Assembly: GCA_029959085.1 (NCBI GenBank) | Contig: JARWIR010000003.1 | Coordinates: forward strand, 31,015,505-31,079,504 | DNA length: 64,000 bases | Origin: Nemophila menziesii | Taxonomy: Eukaryota; Streptophyta; Magnoliopsida; Boraginales; Hydrophyllaceae | Reading direction: 5' to 3' | Part shown: piece by piece, positions 10,578 through 20,402 of the stretch | How the letters are laid out: each line of letters starts with the position of its first letter | Numbering within the stretch: the stretch's first letter is position 1 | Program-made: the position numbers and the translations under genes | The notes under the pieces: model-generated | What the model was told of the DNA's origin: nothing | The model's database searches: none | What the model saw: only the letters and a program-made list of their open reading frames with translations

Positions 10578-13559
10578 TTAGAAAAAATCCTTAATAAAAC
10601 GCCTATAAAAGCCAGCATGGCCAAGAAAACTCCTTACCCCTTTAACAGAAACAGGAGGGGGAAGAGTTTTAATTACCTCTATCTTTGCTCTATCAACCTC
10701 TAATCCAGCACTCGAAACTTTGTGACCCAGAACAATACCTTCGCGAACCATGAAATGACACTTCTCCCAGTTTAACACCAAGTCTGATTCCTTGCATCTA
10801 ACCAACACTTTCTCCAAGTTATCCAAACACTTATCAAAATCATCACCAAACACGGAGAAATCGTCCATAAACACTTCTAGGAAATTATCAATCATATCCC
10901 AGAAGATGGCCATCATGCATCTCTGAAAAGTAGCGGGAGCATTACACAACCCAAATGGCATTCTGCGATATGCAAAAGTGCCAAATGGGCATGTAAATGT
11001 AGTCTTATGTTGATCTTCTGGAGCCACGTAAATCTGATTGTACCCGGAGTAACCATCCAAGAAACAATAGTACTCTCTTCCGGCTAATTTGTCTAACATT
11101 TGATCGATGAAGGGCAAAGGGAAATGATCTTTTCTGGTGGCCTTGTTCAGCTTTCTGTAATCCATGCAAACTCTCCATCCAACTACCGTTCTTGAAGGAA
11201 TCGCCTCATTTTTATCGTTAAGAATTGTTGTTATTCCTCCCTTCTTCGGTACACACTGAACTGGGCTCACCCATTCACTACTCGAAATGGGATAGATAAT
11301 CCCCGCATCTAAAAGCTTGATCACCTCTTTCTTTACCACATCCTTCATCACGGGCATCAATCTCCTTTGGCCTTCAACTGAGCGTGCGTTAACATCTTCA
11401 AGTATGATTTTGTGTTGACAATAGGATGGACTAATGCCTTTGATGTCAGCAATTGTCCAACCTATTGCTTCTTTGTTGGCTCTTAACACACGCAACAGTT
11501 TATCTTCTTGAGGACCTGTTAAATTAGCTGAAACAATAACAGGTAGAGTTTCATTAGTACCCAAATAAGCATACCTCAAGTGTGCTGGCAATGGTTTTTC
11601 TTCCAACTCCGGAGGAGATTCAATTGAAGGCTTCTTTTTAGGAATAATCTCCCCCGGTTCTCTCACAGGTTCATAGGCAAGACGCCTATACTTCGGATTT
11701 TCAGAATTTAGAGCTGCCACTGTTTCGGTAAGCTCCTCCATCATCTCAGGTGAATCTAATGTTAAAGCAGCCTGCAAGATATCATCAAAATTTAAGCAAT
11801 TAAATACCTCTTGTGATGCTTGCTCTACCACATCCATTCTGAAGCAATCTTCCTGAGAATCTGGGAATTTCATAGCTCGAAATACATTGAATTTCACTTC
11901 CTCATCTTGTATCCTCATTGTCAATTCGCCATTTTCTACATCGATCAATGTTCTCCCTGTAGCTAGGAATGGTCTACCCAAAATAATGGGGACATTTCTA
12001 TCTGCATTGTATTCAAGTATTACGAAATCAACAGGAAATATAAGTGTACCTGCCTTAACAAGGACATCCTCAATGCGGCCTTCAGGATGAGCTAGAGACC
12101 TGTCCGCCATTTGCAAGACCATAGAGGTAGGTCTTGCGTTTCCAATTTTAAGCTTATCAAAGATTGACTTGGGCATCAAGTTGATGCTTGCCCCCAAATC
12201 ACATAACACCTTTCCTTTCCATTCTTCTCCAATTGATATCGGAATCGTGAAACTCCCCGGATCAACTAGCTTCGGAGGTAATTTACTCTGGCAAATCGCA
12301 CTACACTCTTCAGGAAGGCCAATCATCTCATTATCACAGTAGGGCCTTTTGTTAGTGAGGGCCCTCTTCAAAATTTTCGTATACTTAGGAATATCTCGAA
12401 TCGCCTCAAGCAACGGAATATTAATACTCAAACCCTTCACTCTATTAAAGAACTTCTGAAAATCAGCCATATCACCCTTTTTCTGAACTCGCGATGGAAG
12501 CGGTGGTGGAGGGCGATTGCTTACAATTTCATCTCTCTTTTTCGGAACTTCTCTTGGTCTTTCTATTTCTTCAACCTCACTATCTTTCTCATTCTCTCTT
12601 TCTTTCTCACCCATTTCCTTTTCTTTTCTTGGAACTTCTTTCTCTTTCATAACGGGAAAAGGAGGTGGAGGGAGGTTCTTACCACTTCTTAATGTAACAG
12701 CCTTGCAATCTTCACGTTGTGTTGGATTTTCCGTATCGCTAGGAAGTTGCCCTTGTGGACGCTGATTCAGCTGTTTATTGATTTGACTTAGCTGATTCTG
12801 GAAAATCTTCATATTCGCTTCAGCTGCGTTCTGACGTTGCATAGCTTGTGTTTGAAGAGCAATCAAATTTTCAACTGTTTTCTGAAGGGTAACTACTCCT
12901 TCTTGTGGATGGGCAGGTAAAGCTTTCTGGTTTAAATTCTCATCGTAGGTATTCTGAGGAGCTTGTCTTTGTACATAATTGTTTTGATTCTGTCCTCCTT
13001 GATGATTGTTGTGTGGTCTTGGATTATAGTTGTTGCCTTGAGGACGCGGCTGATACGCGTAAGTAGGATTGGCTGCCCCATTGGGATTTGAGTATTGAAA
13101 CCCAGGGTGGTTTCTGTTAGGCTGATATCCATTACCACTTGAATTGAAATTACCTCTATTGGATATAAAATTCACCGATTCTTGGTTATTCGGACAACTT
13201 TCCTCATCATGATCATCTACCTTACAAATTGAACACATATAAACCTCTTGTGCAGCATGCACAGCTACCTTCTTACTCGAAAAACCTTCTTTTACAGCTA
13301 AAGTAAGCTGCTTCAATTGTTGCTCTATAGTATTCTGGATCTTATTCTCAAGCGTAGCAAATTTCTCTTCCATATCAACATTATTTACTCCCTTAACTGG
13401 TGTTCTCACTGAATTCCACCCAACTTCATTCTTGACTATTCTTTCCAAAATGATCTTTGCATGAGCGGGTTGAATTTGAAGAAAACCTGCACCACATAGC
13501 GTATCCAATTTCTCTCTCGAAGTTCCATCAAGGCCTCTATAAAAGATCTTTAACTGTTG
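10578..13559 (-). pseudogene. Athila gag C-terminus, protease and reverse transcriptase
   Basis: Continues the gag frame after an in-frame stop codon (13,560). It contains a CX2CX4HX4C zinc knuckle (CSICKVDDHDEESC, about 13,194-13,236), a Gln/Asn/Pro-rich linker, a charged Glu/Lys region, the aspartic protease site DLGAS (about 12,190-12,205) and reverse transcriptase with VPKKGG, MDYRKLN, PFGLCNAPATFQR and the active-site FMDD (about 10,859-10,870). The frame ends just after [15 protein letters not shown] because of a one-base gain in the run of six A at 10,582-10,587 (plus strand). Read-through of the stop would normally yield a gag-pol polyprotein; here both lesions would block it. Confidence 0.94.
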
Positions 13560-14321
13560 TTATTCTGAAAAGCCATGATTGGGAACTTTACGCAAACACA
13601 TCTGAAATCTTGTCCAACTCTTACCCACAGTTTCCTCATATTCTTGACAGAAATGCGTCAATTCTAATTCAGCATCTAATCTCATGTTACTTGGGTAATA
13701 CCTGTCAAAGAAAGCAATCTCTAATTGGTCCCAGTTGGTTATCTTCGTAGGATCTTGCGTATCGTGCCATTCACTCGCTCCATCAATAACAAAAATTTTG
13801 AACGCAGCAAAATACAACTGTTCTCTTGAAACTCCTTGTGTGATATAAGAATCACATATTTGTTTAAACTTCTGTACTGCTCTAAGAGGATCTTCTGATG
13901 GTCTTCCACGAAAATTTCCAAAGTTTTGGAATTGAGCTAACATACCCGAATCTGGACGGAATCGCGGAACATCTATATCTGGAGCACCTACCCCTATAGC
14001 AGGAGCGCGGAATGGAACTTCTGGAGGACCATTAGTAAACCACGGATCTTGATTCATCACTATCTGGACTTGAGGATTAGGAATCACTGGTGGAACTGGA
14101 GGAATAACGCCTGGAGCTAAAGGTTGGCCATTTGCATCTAGCTGGCCTTGTCCATTATTCTGTTGACCTTGAAGAGTGATATTCTCCATTCTGTTACTTA
14201 ATTCTTCTACTTCTAAAGCTTCTCGTTCTCTTCTTCTTCTGTTCGCAAGTCTGATCAACGATTCTGGATTACTAAGGATCGGAGGTGTTGGCTCTAGATC
14301 CTTGAATAGCCTTCTTCGCAT
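13560..14321 (-). pseudogene. Athila gag, N-terminal part
   Basis: Starts with ATG at 14,321, about 110 bases after the primer site, and reads 253 codons to a TAA at 13,560-13,562. The product has an Arg-rich N-terminus, a Pro/Gln-rich linker, and the retrotransposon gag core (FQNFGNFRGRPSEDPLRAVQ, FAAFKIFVIDGASEWHD, WDQLEIAFFDRYYP). The downstream frame is the same reading frame, so the stop is a point lesion inside gag rather than a natural gag end: gag motifs continue beyond it. Confidence 0.9.
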
Positions 14322-14430
14322 ACACCAAACCTAAAAACCTGAAAAAGCTAACAAACAAAAAGCGTAAAACTGATAAAAATAAAATAAATGCACTATCACT
14401 AAAGGATAAACACCGTGGTCACACGCTACC

Positions 14431-14449
14431 GTCCCCGGCAGCGGCGCCA
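14431..14449 (-). promoter_or_regulatory. Primer binding site complementary to tRNA-Asp
   Basis: On the minus strand the sequence is TGGCGCCGCTGCCGGGGAC, six bases after the end of the 5' LTR. It matches the CCA end of plant tRNA-Asp with one difference. Athila elements characteristically use tRNA-Asp to prime minus-strand synthesis. Confidence 0.9.
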
Positions 14450-14455
14450 AAAACT

Positions 14456-16016
14456 TGGTGGTCCTTTGTGTGTTCTAAAAATAAATGCAAATGCTAATCG
14501 AACCACAACCGCAAGTGTACGGTTGTCCCAAGTAGTATAACTGATAAATCAGATTCGTTCCAAGGACGGAATGGTTGATCACAATGTCTAGCAAATAGTG
14601 ATTGATGCACTTATGAAAATAAAAGATAATAAAATGTTTGTTTGGTTTTGTTTATTAAAGCTAATGAATGAAAGACAAATATTAAAATGCAAGTAAAGGC
14701 TAAGACGCAAGTAAAATGAGTGAAAACGCAATATGAGAGGTAGTACTTGAGAACGCAAGGATCCTCCTAATCTTATTTCCTAACTTATGTTGTTTAAGGG
14801 CTAAATTGGTCAATTACAATGGTCGGGATTCTAAAATCCTTATACCCCGTCAGAGTGGACTATAAGGCAATCCTAAAGTGTCACTAGTCCCGTCAGGGTA
14901 AATATGATCCACCGTTGGATGATTAAGTGTTTTACCTCATTGGCCCTAGAATTAGCTAAGTTCGTCAGAATCAATAGCTTTTATCCTAGATTGAATAATT
15001 AATTCTATACCTAAACCCTCCGTCAGGATGATCCACACGCCACATATATGGAATAGCTTAGATACTAATACCTAATCTTAGTTCGCGACTCTAAAATCAG
15101 TAAATAATCACAAATTATCGAAAAGAGTAATGAACCCAATCTAATTTAATTTAATATAAACCCAAATTCATCATTCGTTATTTCATAAAATTAAGATTCA
15201 CCCATTGTTTGTTCTCAAGCACTATGAAAAGCTTAGCTCATATTAAAATTAAAAACTAAATTAAAAGAAATGGAATTCATGTTGTTTACAAAATTAAAAT
15301 ATGAAAAGAACCTAATTTCCGGAATTGGAATGACTACGAACGGAGCTATAGACCCACTCCAGCTCTTGTAGCTTCTTCTTTCTTCCTTATGTTGCTTCTC
15401 TCTGGTGTTTAATCTTGTGGGATGTGAATTGTGTGAAAAATAGAAGTCAAAGGCTCCTTTTATAAGTGTAAAAACGGATTAGGGCTTGGACCAGAAAATA
15501 AAACACTAATTAAATGTCCAAGCCCAAATTCTAAGCCTGAAATCCCGTAACTGCTGATACACCTTCACTAAAACGGCTTTTCCCGATGCGTTATGACTCC
15601 GATTGACCTCATTCAAGTTGCTAAAGTTCCGTAACTCGATAAGAAATGTTTTCTCTTCAAAGGTCAGCGGCTAAATCATCGCTTAAGCACCTCGAAATCA
15701 GCACTCTATGGCCTGGAATATGGATTTTCAGCTCTAAAAATAATATCTTCGGGATTTATCTTCAAGTCTTGACTCTAATTCACGATCTTTGACTTTATCC
15801 TCAGATTCCTCTCCTAGCTAACATCTAAAACCTGTAAACTTTACACTAAAAATACCAATATTACGCGCAAAAGTTTAATAAATAAAAAATGCTAGAAATA
15901 AAAAGGGAAATCCGGATTATTGCATATTTAGTCCAAAAGTCTATCTAATTAATTAAATAAACACCAAAAATGATGTCTCCCAAGGGTCGAAAATAAGAAC
16001 AATTAGGGAGACATCA
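14456..16016 (-). repeat. 5' LTR of the Athila element (right copy)
   Basis: A 1,561-base LTR with TG...CA ends, uninterrupted. On the minus strand it starts TGATGTCTCCC and ends GGACCACCA, with a TATAAAAG promoter box at 15,457-15,464. It is followed by ACGAT (16,017-16,021), the second copy of the target duplication. I count roughly 20 base differences from the left LTR. Confidence 0.94.
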
Positions 16017-16021
16017 ACGAT

Positions 16022-17690
16022 AAATATCGATTTCCGAAAGGCATATGATTCGATTTATTGGGAATTTCTTCATGAGGTATCTAAGGGGTTAAATTTTCCG
16101 AAGAATTTTGTGGATTGGATAATGGTTTGTGTCTCTTCTCCATTTTATTTGGTGGCCATTAATGGTGAAGTTCATGGCTTCTTCAAATGAGAAAAAGGTT
16201 TAAGGCAAGGTGACCCTATTTCCCCTTATTTCTTTATCCTTTGCTATTTTTATAGGCTTTTGAAGAAAAATACGTGTAGTAATTCTAAATACCATTCAAA
16301 ATATGAAAAGAAAAAGACATCTCACCTTGCTTTTGCGGATGATCTAATGCTCCATTCTAAAGGAGATAAAGGGTCTGTTAAAATACTCATGGATAGCTTG
16401 AAATTGTCTGGTGATTGTTTGGGTCTTCGTTTAAACGTGAAAAGGTCTAATATTTATTATATTGGGGTTTTAAATGATGATATTTTGAATGGTTTGGCCC
16501 CAACACTTTTAGAGAAAGGTGTCATACTTTTCCGTCATTTAGGTGTCCCTCTTGGCTCTTCTGTTTTACTGTCAAGGGATTATAAACCTCTATTTGATAA
16601 ATTTAAACTGTATGTGAGATCTTGGAATGCCTATTTCCTTTCGTTTGCAAGGAGATTTGAGTTAATTAGATCAGACCTTCAAGGTGTTATTTGTTTTTGG
16701 TTTACTAATTTTCCAGTTCCAAATGTGTTCGAGATCGTGTTATTAGTATTTGCAAAAAATATTATTGGGATAAAAAGCCGCCTCAAATTAGTTAGAGCAA
16801 GATTTGTGTACCGAAAAAAGAAGGTGGACTTGGGTTAAAAGACTTAGGTGCATGGAATAAAACATTATTTTTAAATTGCTTTGGAAGATCATGGATAAAA
16901 AAAGACTCACTTTGGATTAAGTGGATATTTGAAGAGTATTTCCAAACTTGTAACTTTTGGGGGTGGAACCCAAAATAGGGAGCCTCTCCTGAAGAATGTA
17001 TGGGACCTAAAGGAGATTATTCAGGGTCAATAGGAGTTGAAGGTAGAGATAACATCTTGTCTTTGTGGTTCTCCTTGTGAAATGCACACCAAATAATTTA
17101 TGAGGTATCAAGTAAATATTGTTATGCTTTATACAAAAACCCTTATGATTTATTTTGTCAGCAAACTTTTGTGAAGCCTTGTCCTAATAGTTTTTGGGAC
17201 TCATGTGTAACTCCTAAACATGCAATTATGGTCTGGATGGCATAGATGAGAGGCTTAAAACTAAAGAACGCATGACGTATTTGGAGTTGGTCCCACTTTT
17301 TGATTTATGTTGTGAAGACTTTGAGTCGAATAAGCACCTCTATTTTGATTGTGCTTATGCAAAGTAGATTTGGGATGAAATAAAGACTTGTCCAGGGATA
17401 AATAAGGAAATGAATACTCTCTTTAGTGTTTTGAAATGGCGCACAAAACTTAAAGCTAGAGAAAATTAGAGAAAAAAGGCATGGAGAATTGGTTTTGTAG
17501 CTACCATATATTGCATTTGGAATGTAAGGAACCACCTTGATATGAGAAGTGAACAAATCTCTAAGGTTACGGTCATCAAGGAAGTCAAGTGGTGTGTGTT
17601 TTTCATTTTATATTCCTTGTTCACTCATCATTCTTTTTTAGATGATTGTAGGAAATTAGTTTATATTATTATGAGATAGTTGCTTTTGTT
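16022..17690 (+). pseudogene. LINE reverse transcriptase, 3' part of the split copy
   Basis: Continues the copy that begins at 1,150. It reads INIDFRKAYDSIYWEFL, then GLRQGDPISPYLF-like sequence, the active-site block LAFADDLMLHSKGD (about 16,330), and LGVPLGS. From 16,838 reading frames change several times: VPKKEGGLGLKDLGAWNK follows at once, and a degraded zinc-binding C-terminal domain (zf-RVT type) at about 17,150-17,430. There are many stops and shifts, so it is dead. No clear poly(A) tail is visible, so the right end is approximate. Confidence 0.85.
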
Positions 17691-17868
17691 ACTATTTTAA
17701 ACTTTCAGGTTTAAATAAGTAACTCATTTTTACGTTATACAATTATTTTCTATTTTTACAAACATTTACCTAACCAAAAAAATGCCACCTATTCATATTC
17801 ATATGATGTACAACCTATATTTTCTGGTCAGCGTACAACCTATATATGCACATATATCAGATAGTCTG
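17691..17868. other. Short AT-rich spacer
   Basis: Nothing recognisable between the two LINE fragments. Confidence 0.5.
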
Positions 17869-18590
17869 TTTTTTTTTTGGACGAGTAAAAAGATTCAACC
17901 TTAAATACAACCAAGAACAAGCAAAATCAAAATGATTAACCTATTCCTAACTTCGAGAAGTAACCATGCAGAGTTGTAGTTGTAATGTGGTGTTGTAATG
18001 CCCTGTGTCTGGCGTCTTTTGCTAGAAGATCTGCTCCTTTTTTGAAACATTGCGGGGTGTGTTTGAAGAAAACTTTCCCGGATTCTTTGGTCAGTTGATG
18101 GATACGCCTAATCCATGGTCTGAGCTCCCATCTAGCCGCCGACACTTGCTGTATTCCTTGGATTAAATCCAAGTTATCAGAGAAGATCGTCTTCTCTTTG
18201 TTTTTCCAAATCTTCCCAATCTCAAGGGCTGAGACTACTGCTTGGGCTTCCCCAATGTAGCTGGAGTTGCAGTGTGTTGTTGATTGGTATGTAATTCGAG
18301 ATCCATCTTCTTTGTTGTGTTGTACAACTCCAATTCCAGTTGGTAGATGTGCTTCTGAGAACGAGGCATCGCATATAAAAGCTATTTTTGAATTAAAGTC
18401 GAGATCTGTTCCAGTATTTTTCGTTGTAATATTTGGTGTCGGTTGATTGTAACCACTCGTGAACCAATTCGTACCAAAGTGTTCCTGAATATTTACTGTT
18501 GTTATACATATTACCTCCGTTGAGTCGACTTCAAGATTTGAGTGCCTACTTTTCATTTTCGCTTTCCAGATATTCTAAATCATGAGAAGT
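17869..18590 (-). pseudogene. 5'-truncated LINE, RNase H domain and 3' end, antisense
   Basis: An open frame of 206 codons (18,556-17,936) encodes an RNase H domain of the type fused to plant L1 polymerases: ICDASFSEAHLPTGIGVV, GEAQAVVSALEIGK and FSDNLDLIQGIQQV. Conserved Asp, Glu and Asp are present. The sequence continues to about 18,590 as NIWKAKMK before homology stops, which is normal 5' truncation. The 3' end is a run of A (T on the plus strand, about 17,871-17,880). The C-terminus KLGIG and the bases before the tail are shared with the LINE ending at 63,642, so both belong to one family. The RNase H frame is still open. Confidence 0.85.
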
Positions 18591-19768
18591 AAGTATGATG
18601 TGACAACTGCAACCCATCTATGTATAACATGCAACTTAATTGTAAACTCATAATCAAGTTTATGTAGACAATAATAAATTATATATTAAATTCTAAATTT
18701 ATTGACGATAATTACTTTGATTTAGCAATAATAATGATTTAGCAAAAATTTCAAGAAATAAATTAAACAATGCATAAAGTAAAATGTGTTCATTTTTTGA
18801 GTAATGATATATACTATCCAAAGTCATATATATGATGACATGAGTGAAAATAAATCGTCAATTGAATCGAGATAATAAATAAATCGACGATTTTTTTCAC
18901 TCAAATCATGATACGTTTTTTTTAAGTAATATGAATTTAAGTTGTATATATCATTATTCTTATTTCTTAAATTAGTATAGAATTATATTAAATTGTATAT
19001 ATCATTATTCTTATTTCTTGAATTAGTATAAAATTATATTAAATAAATATAATTTTGAAAGATCTTGTTATTGAAATAGTAATCATAACTTTTTAGACAA
19101 AAAAATTATATTTTTGGAAAAGCTATACATGCATGAACAATTTTTGAATTTTTATTAAGGACGGATGTGAATGGGCGGGAGGAGGCGGCCATCTCTCGTA
19201 TCTGCCCCTGGATTATTTATTCCAGGTAATCAATATTATGTTCGGACTCTGAGTCCAAAGTGGCTTTTAATATATTAAAACAAAATTATGTTCTACGTAC
19301 TTTTCATTAAGTCAGAGTTTCTATCTCGGGTTTTTTAAGTAGAATGTATCTCAAGTTAGCAAGAAAGCAAATAAGTGTATGATTGCCTTATAAACTTTTG
19401 AAATGATATACAAAAATCAGTAATGAACACCATAAAGGTCCTTAAAACCCGTCGTAGAGATTGAAACTTGTAACAAGAGAGCAGAATTTTATCTTTTTCT
19501 TTGGTTCCAAAAGAGAGCAGAAAATAAGTACTTAAAGATTTGGTGATTGTGAAATTTTTATAGCTACTTAACTTTTTACTCAAAATTAGAATTCAAGTAG
19601 TGGCGTGACATGCGTTATATTATGTGAAGTAATGGTGATCAAGATGTACAAGTGAGGTGGGACAAGAAAATCAGAAGACACTGGACAAATGCCTGTTGCT
19701 TGTTGCCTTTGTTATAGAATATTATTTCGTAGTCCGCACGCTCAAGGACGTGACCTTTTGGAACTGTA
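18591..19768. other. AT-rich intergenic sequence with a 51-base tandem duplication
   Basis: No gene is supported. A 51-base unit starting TTGTATATATC is present twice in tandem (18,942-18,992 and 18,993-19,043) with a few differences. The stretch at about 19,235-19,255 (GAGTCCAAAGTGGCTT) resembles the 3' part of the SINE at 27,478, possibly an old SINE remnant. Confidence 0.5.
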
Positions 19769-19777
19769 TGTTTTTTC
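19769..19777. repeat. Left 9-bp target duplication of the MULE
   Basis: TGTTTTTTC immediately before the left inverted end; identical to 25,882-25,890 immediately after the right end. Nine bases is the standard MULE target duplication. Confidence 0.95.
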
Positions 19778-19950
19778 GAGTTAATTGTCAGAATATACCT
19801 GACAAGAAAAGTAAAGGCAAAAGTATACCACGGTGGAAAGTATTTGCAATGGTATACCAATTCGGTAACCCATTTACCGAATTAAAAGATTTTCGGTAAC
19901 CCAGTTACCGAATTGACATTAAATATATTTTCGGTAACCCAGTTACCGAA
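19778..19950 (+). repeat. Left terminal inverted repeat of the MULE
   Basis: Aligns with the reverse complement of 25,718-25,881. Outer 80 bases are nearly identical. Inner part has palindromic units at 19,861-19,881, 19,892-19,912 and 19,930-19,950 (type TTCGGTAAC...GTTACCGAA), plus a decayed fourth at 19,981-20,002. Confidence 0.9.
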
Positions 19951-20119
19951 TTGGTTTTGTTCTGTGAGACAAAACCCCTTTTCGGATTCTGGGTATCCGA
20001 AACGCTAATACAATTGTCGATCCTCGCCAACCCTCGTCGTGGATTGCATACGTTGTCGATCCTCGTCAAATTTATCCGATACCTACCAAATTTTATCCCT
20101 AAATTACCCTTTTCCTCCC

Positions 20120-20402
20120 TATAAATAACACCACCAAAATCATTCAATCTCACACCAATCTTCTCTTCCTCTCTTTACTTATTCTCTCTAATTTTATCCT
20201 CTCTTTTAATTATTTCTTTTGGTTACTTCAATCGGGTTTACTTTCTATTAAGTAAGTTTTGTTAATATAATTAAGTTTTTTTGCTAACTATATTTATAAT
20301 ATTTGATAAATATAAAATAATATGTTATTATATCCGTTTTTAAGTTATTGTTGTTATATGTATAATAAATGTTAACGTTTTGTTGTTAACTGTGTAGGTC
20401 AT
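20120..20402 (+). promoter_or_regulatory. MULE transposase promoter and 5'-UTR with intron
   Basis: TATAAATA at 20,120-20,127 follows a pyrimidine-rich stretch. A likely 5'-UTR intron runs from GTAAGT at 20,252 to the acceptor TGTGTAG ending at 20,397, leaving five bases before the ATG at 20,403. The intron boundaries are inferred from consensus only. Confidence 0.6.

Larger units (their letters stand above)
1669..16016 (-). mobile_element. Athila-clade Ty3/gypsy LTR retrotransposon, nearly complete, antisense
   Basis: Complete LTR element of about 14.3 kb on the minus strand (about 12.8 kb without the nested solo LTR). It has two LTRs of about 1.56 kb with TG...CA ends, a tRNA-Asp-type primer site, gag, protease, reverse transcriptase, RNase H and integrase in gypsy order, a third ORF between pol and the 3' LTR, and a polypurine tract. 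Very long internal region, tRNA-Asp primer, GKACHLP-type integrase C-terminus and an extra 3' ORF are hallmarks of the Athila lineage. By eye the LTRs differ at about 20 positions in 1.56 kb, so the insertion is young. gag-pol carries one in-frame stop and one frameshift, so this copy is probably not autonomous. It split a LINE. Confidence 0.95.
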
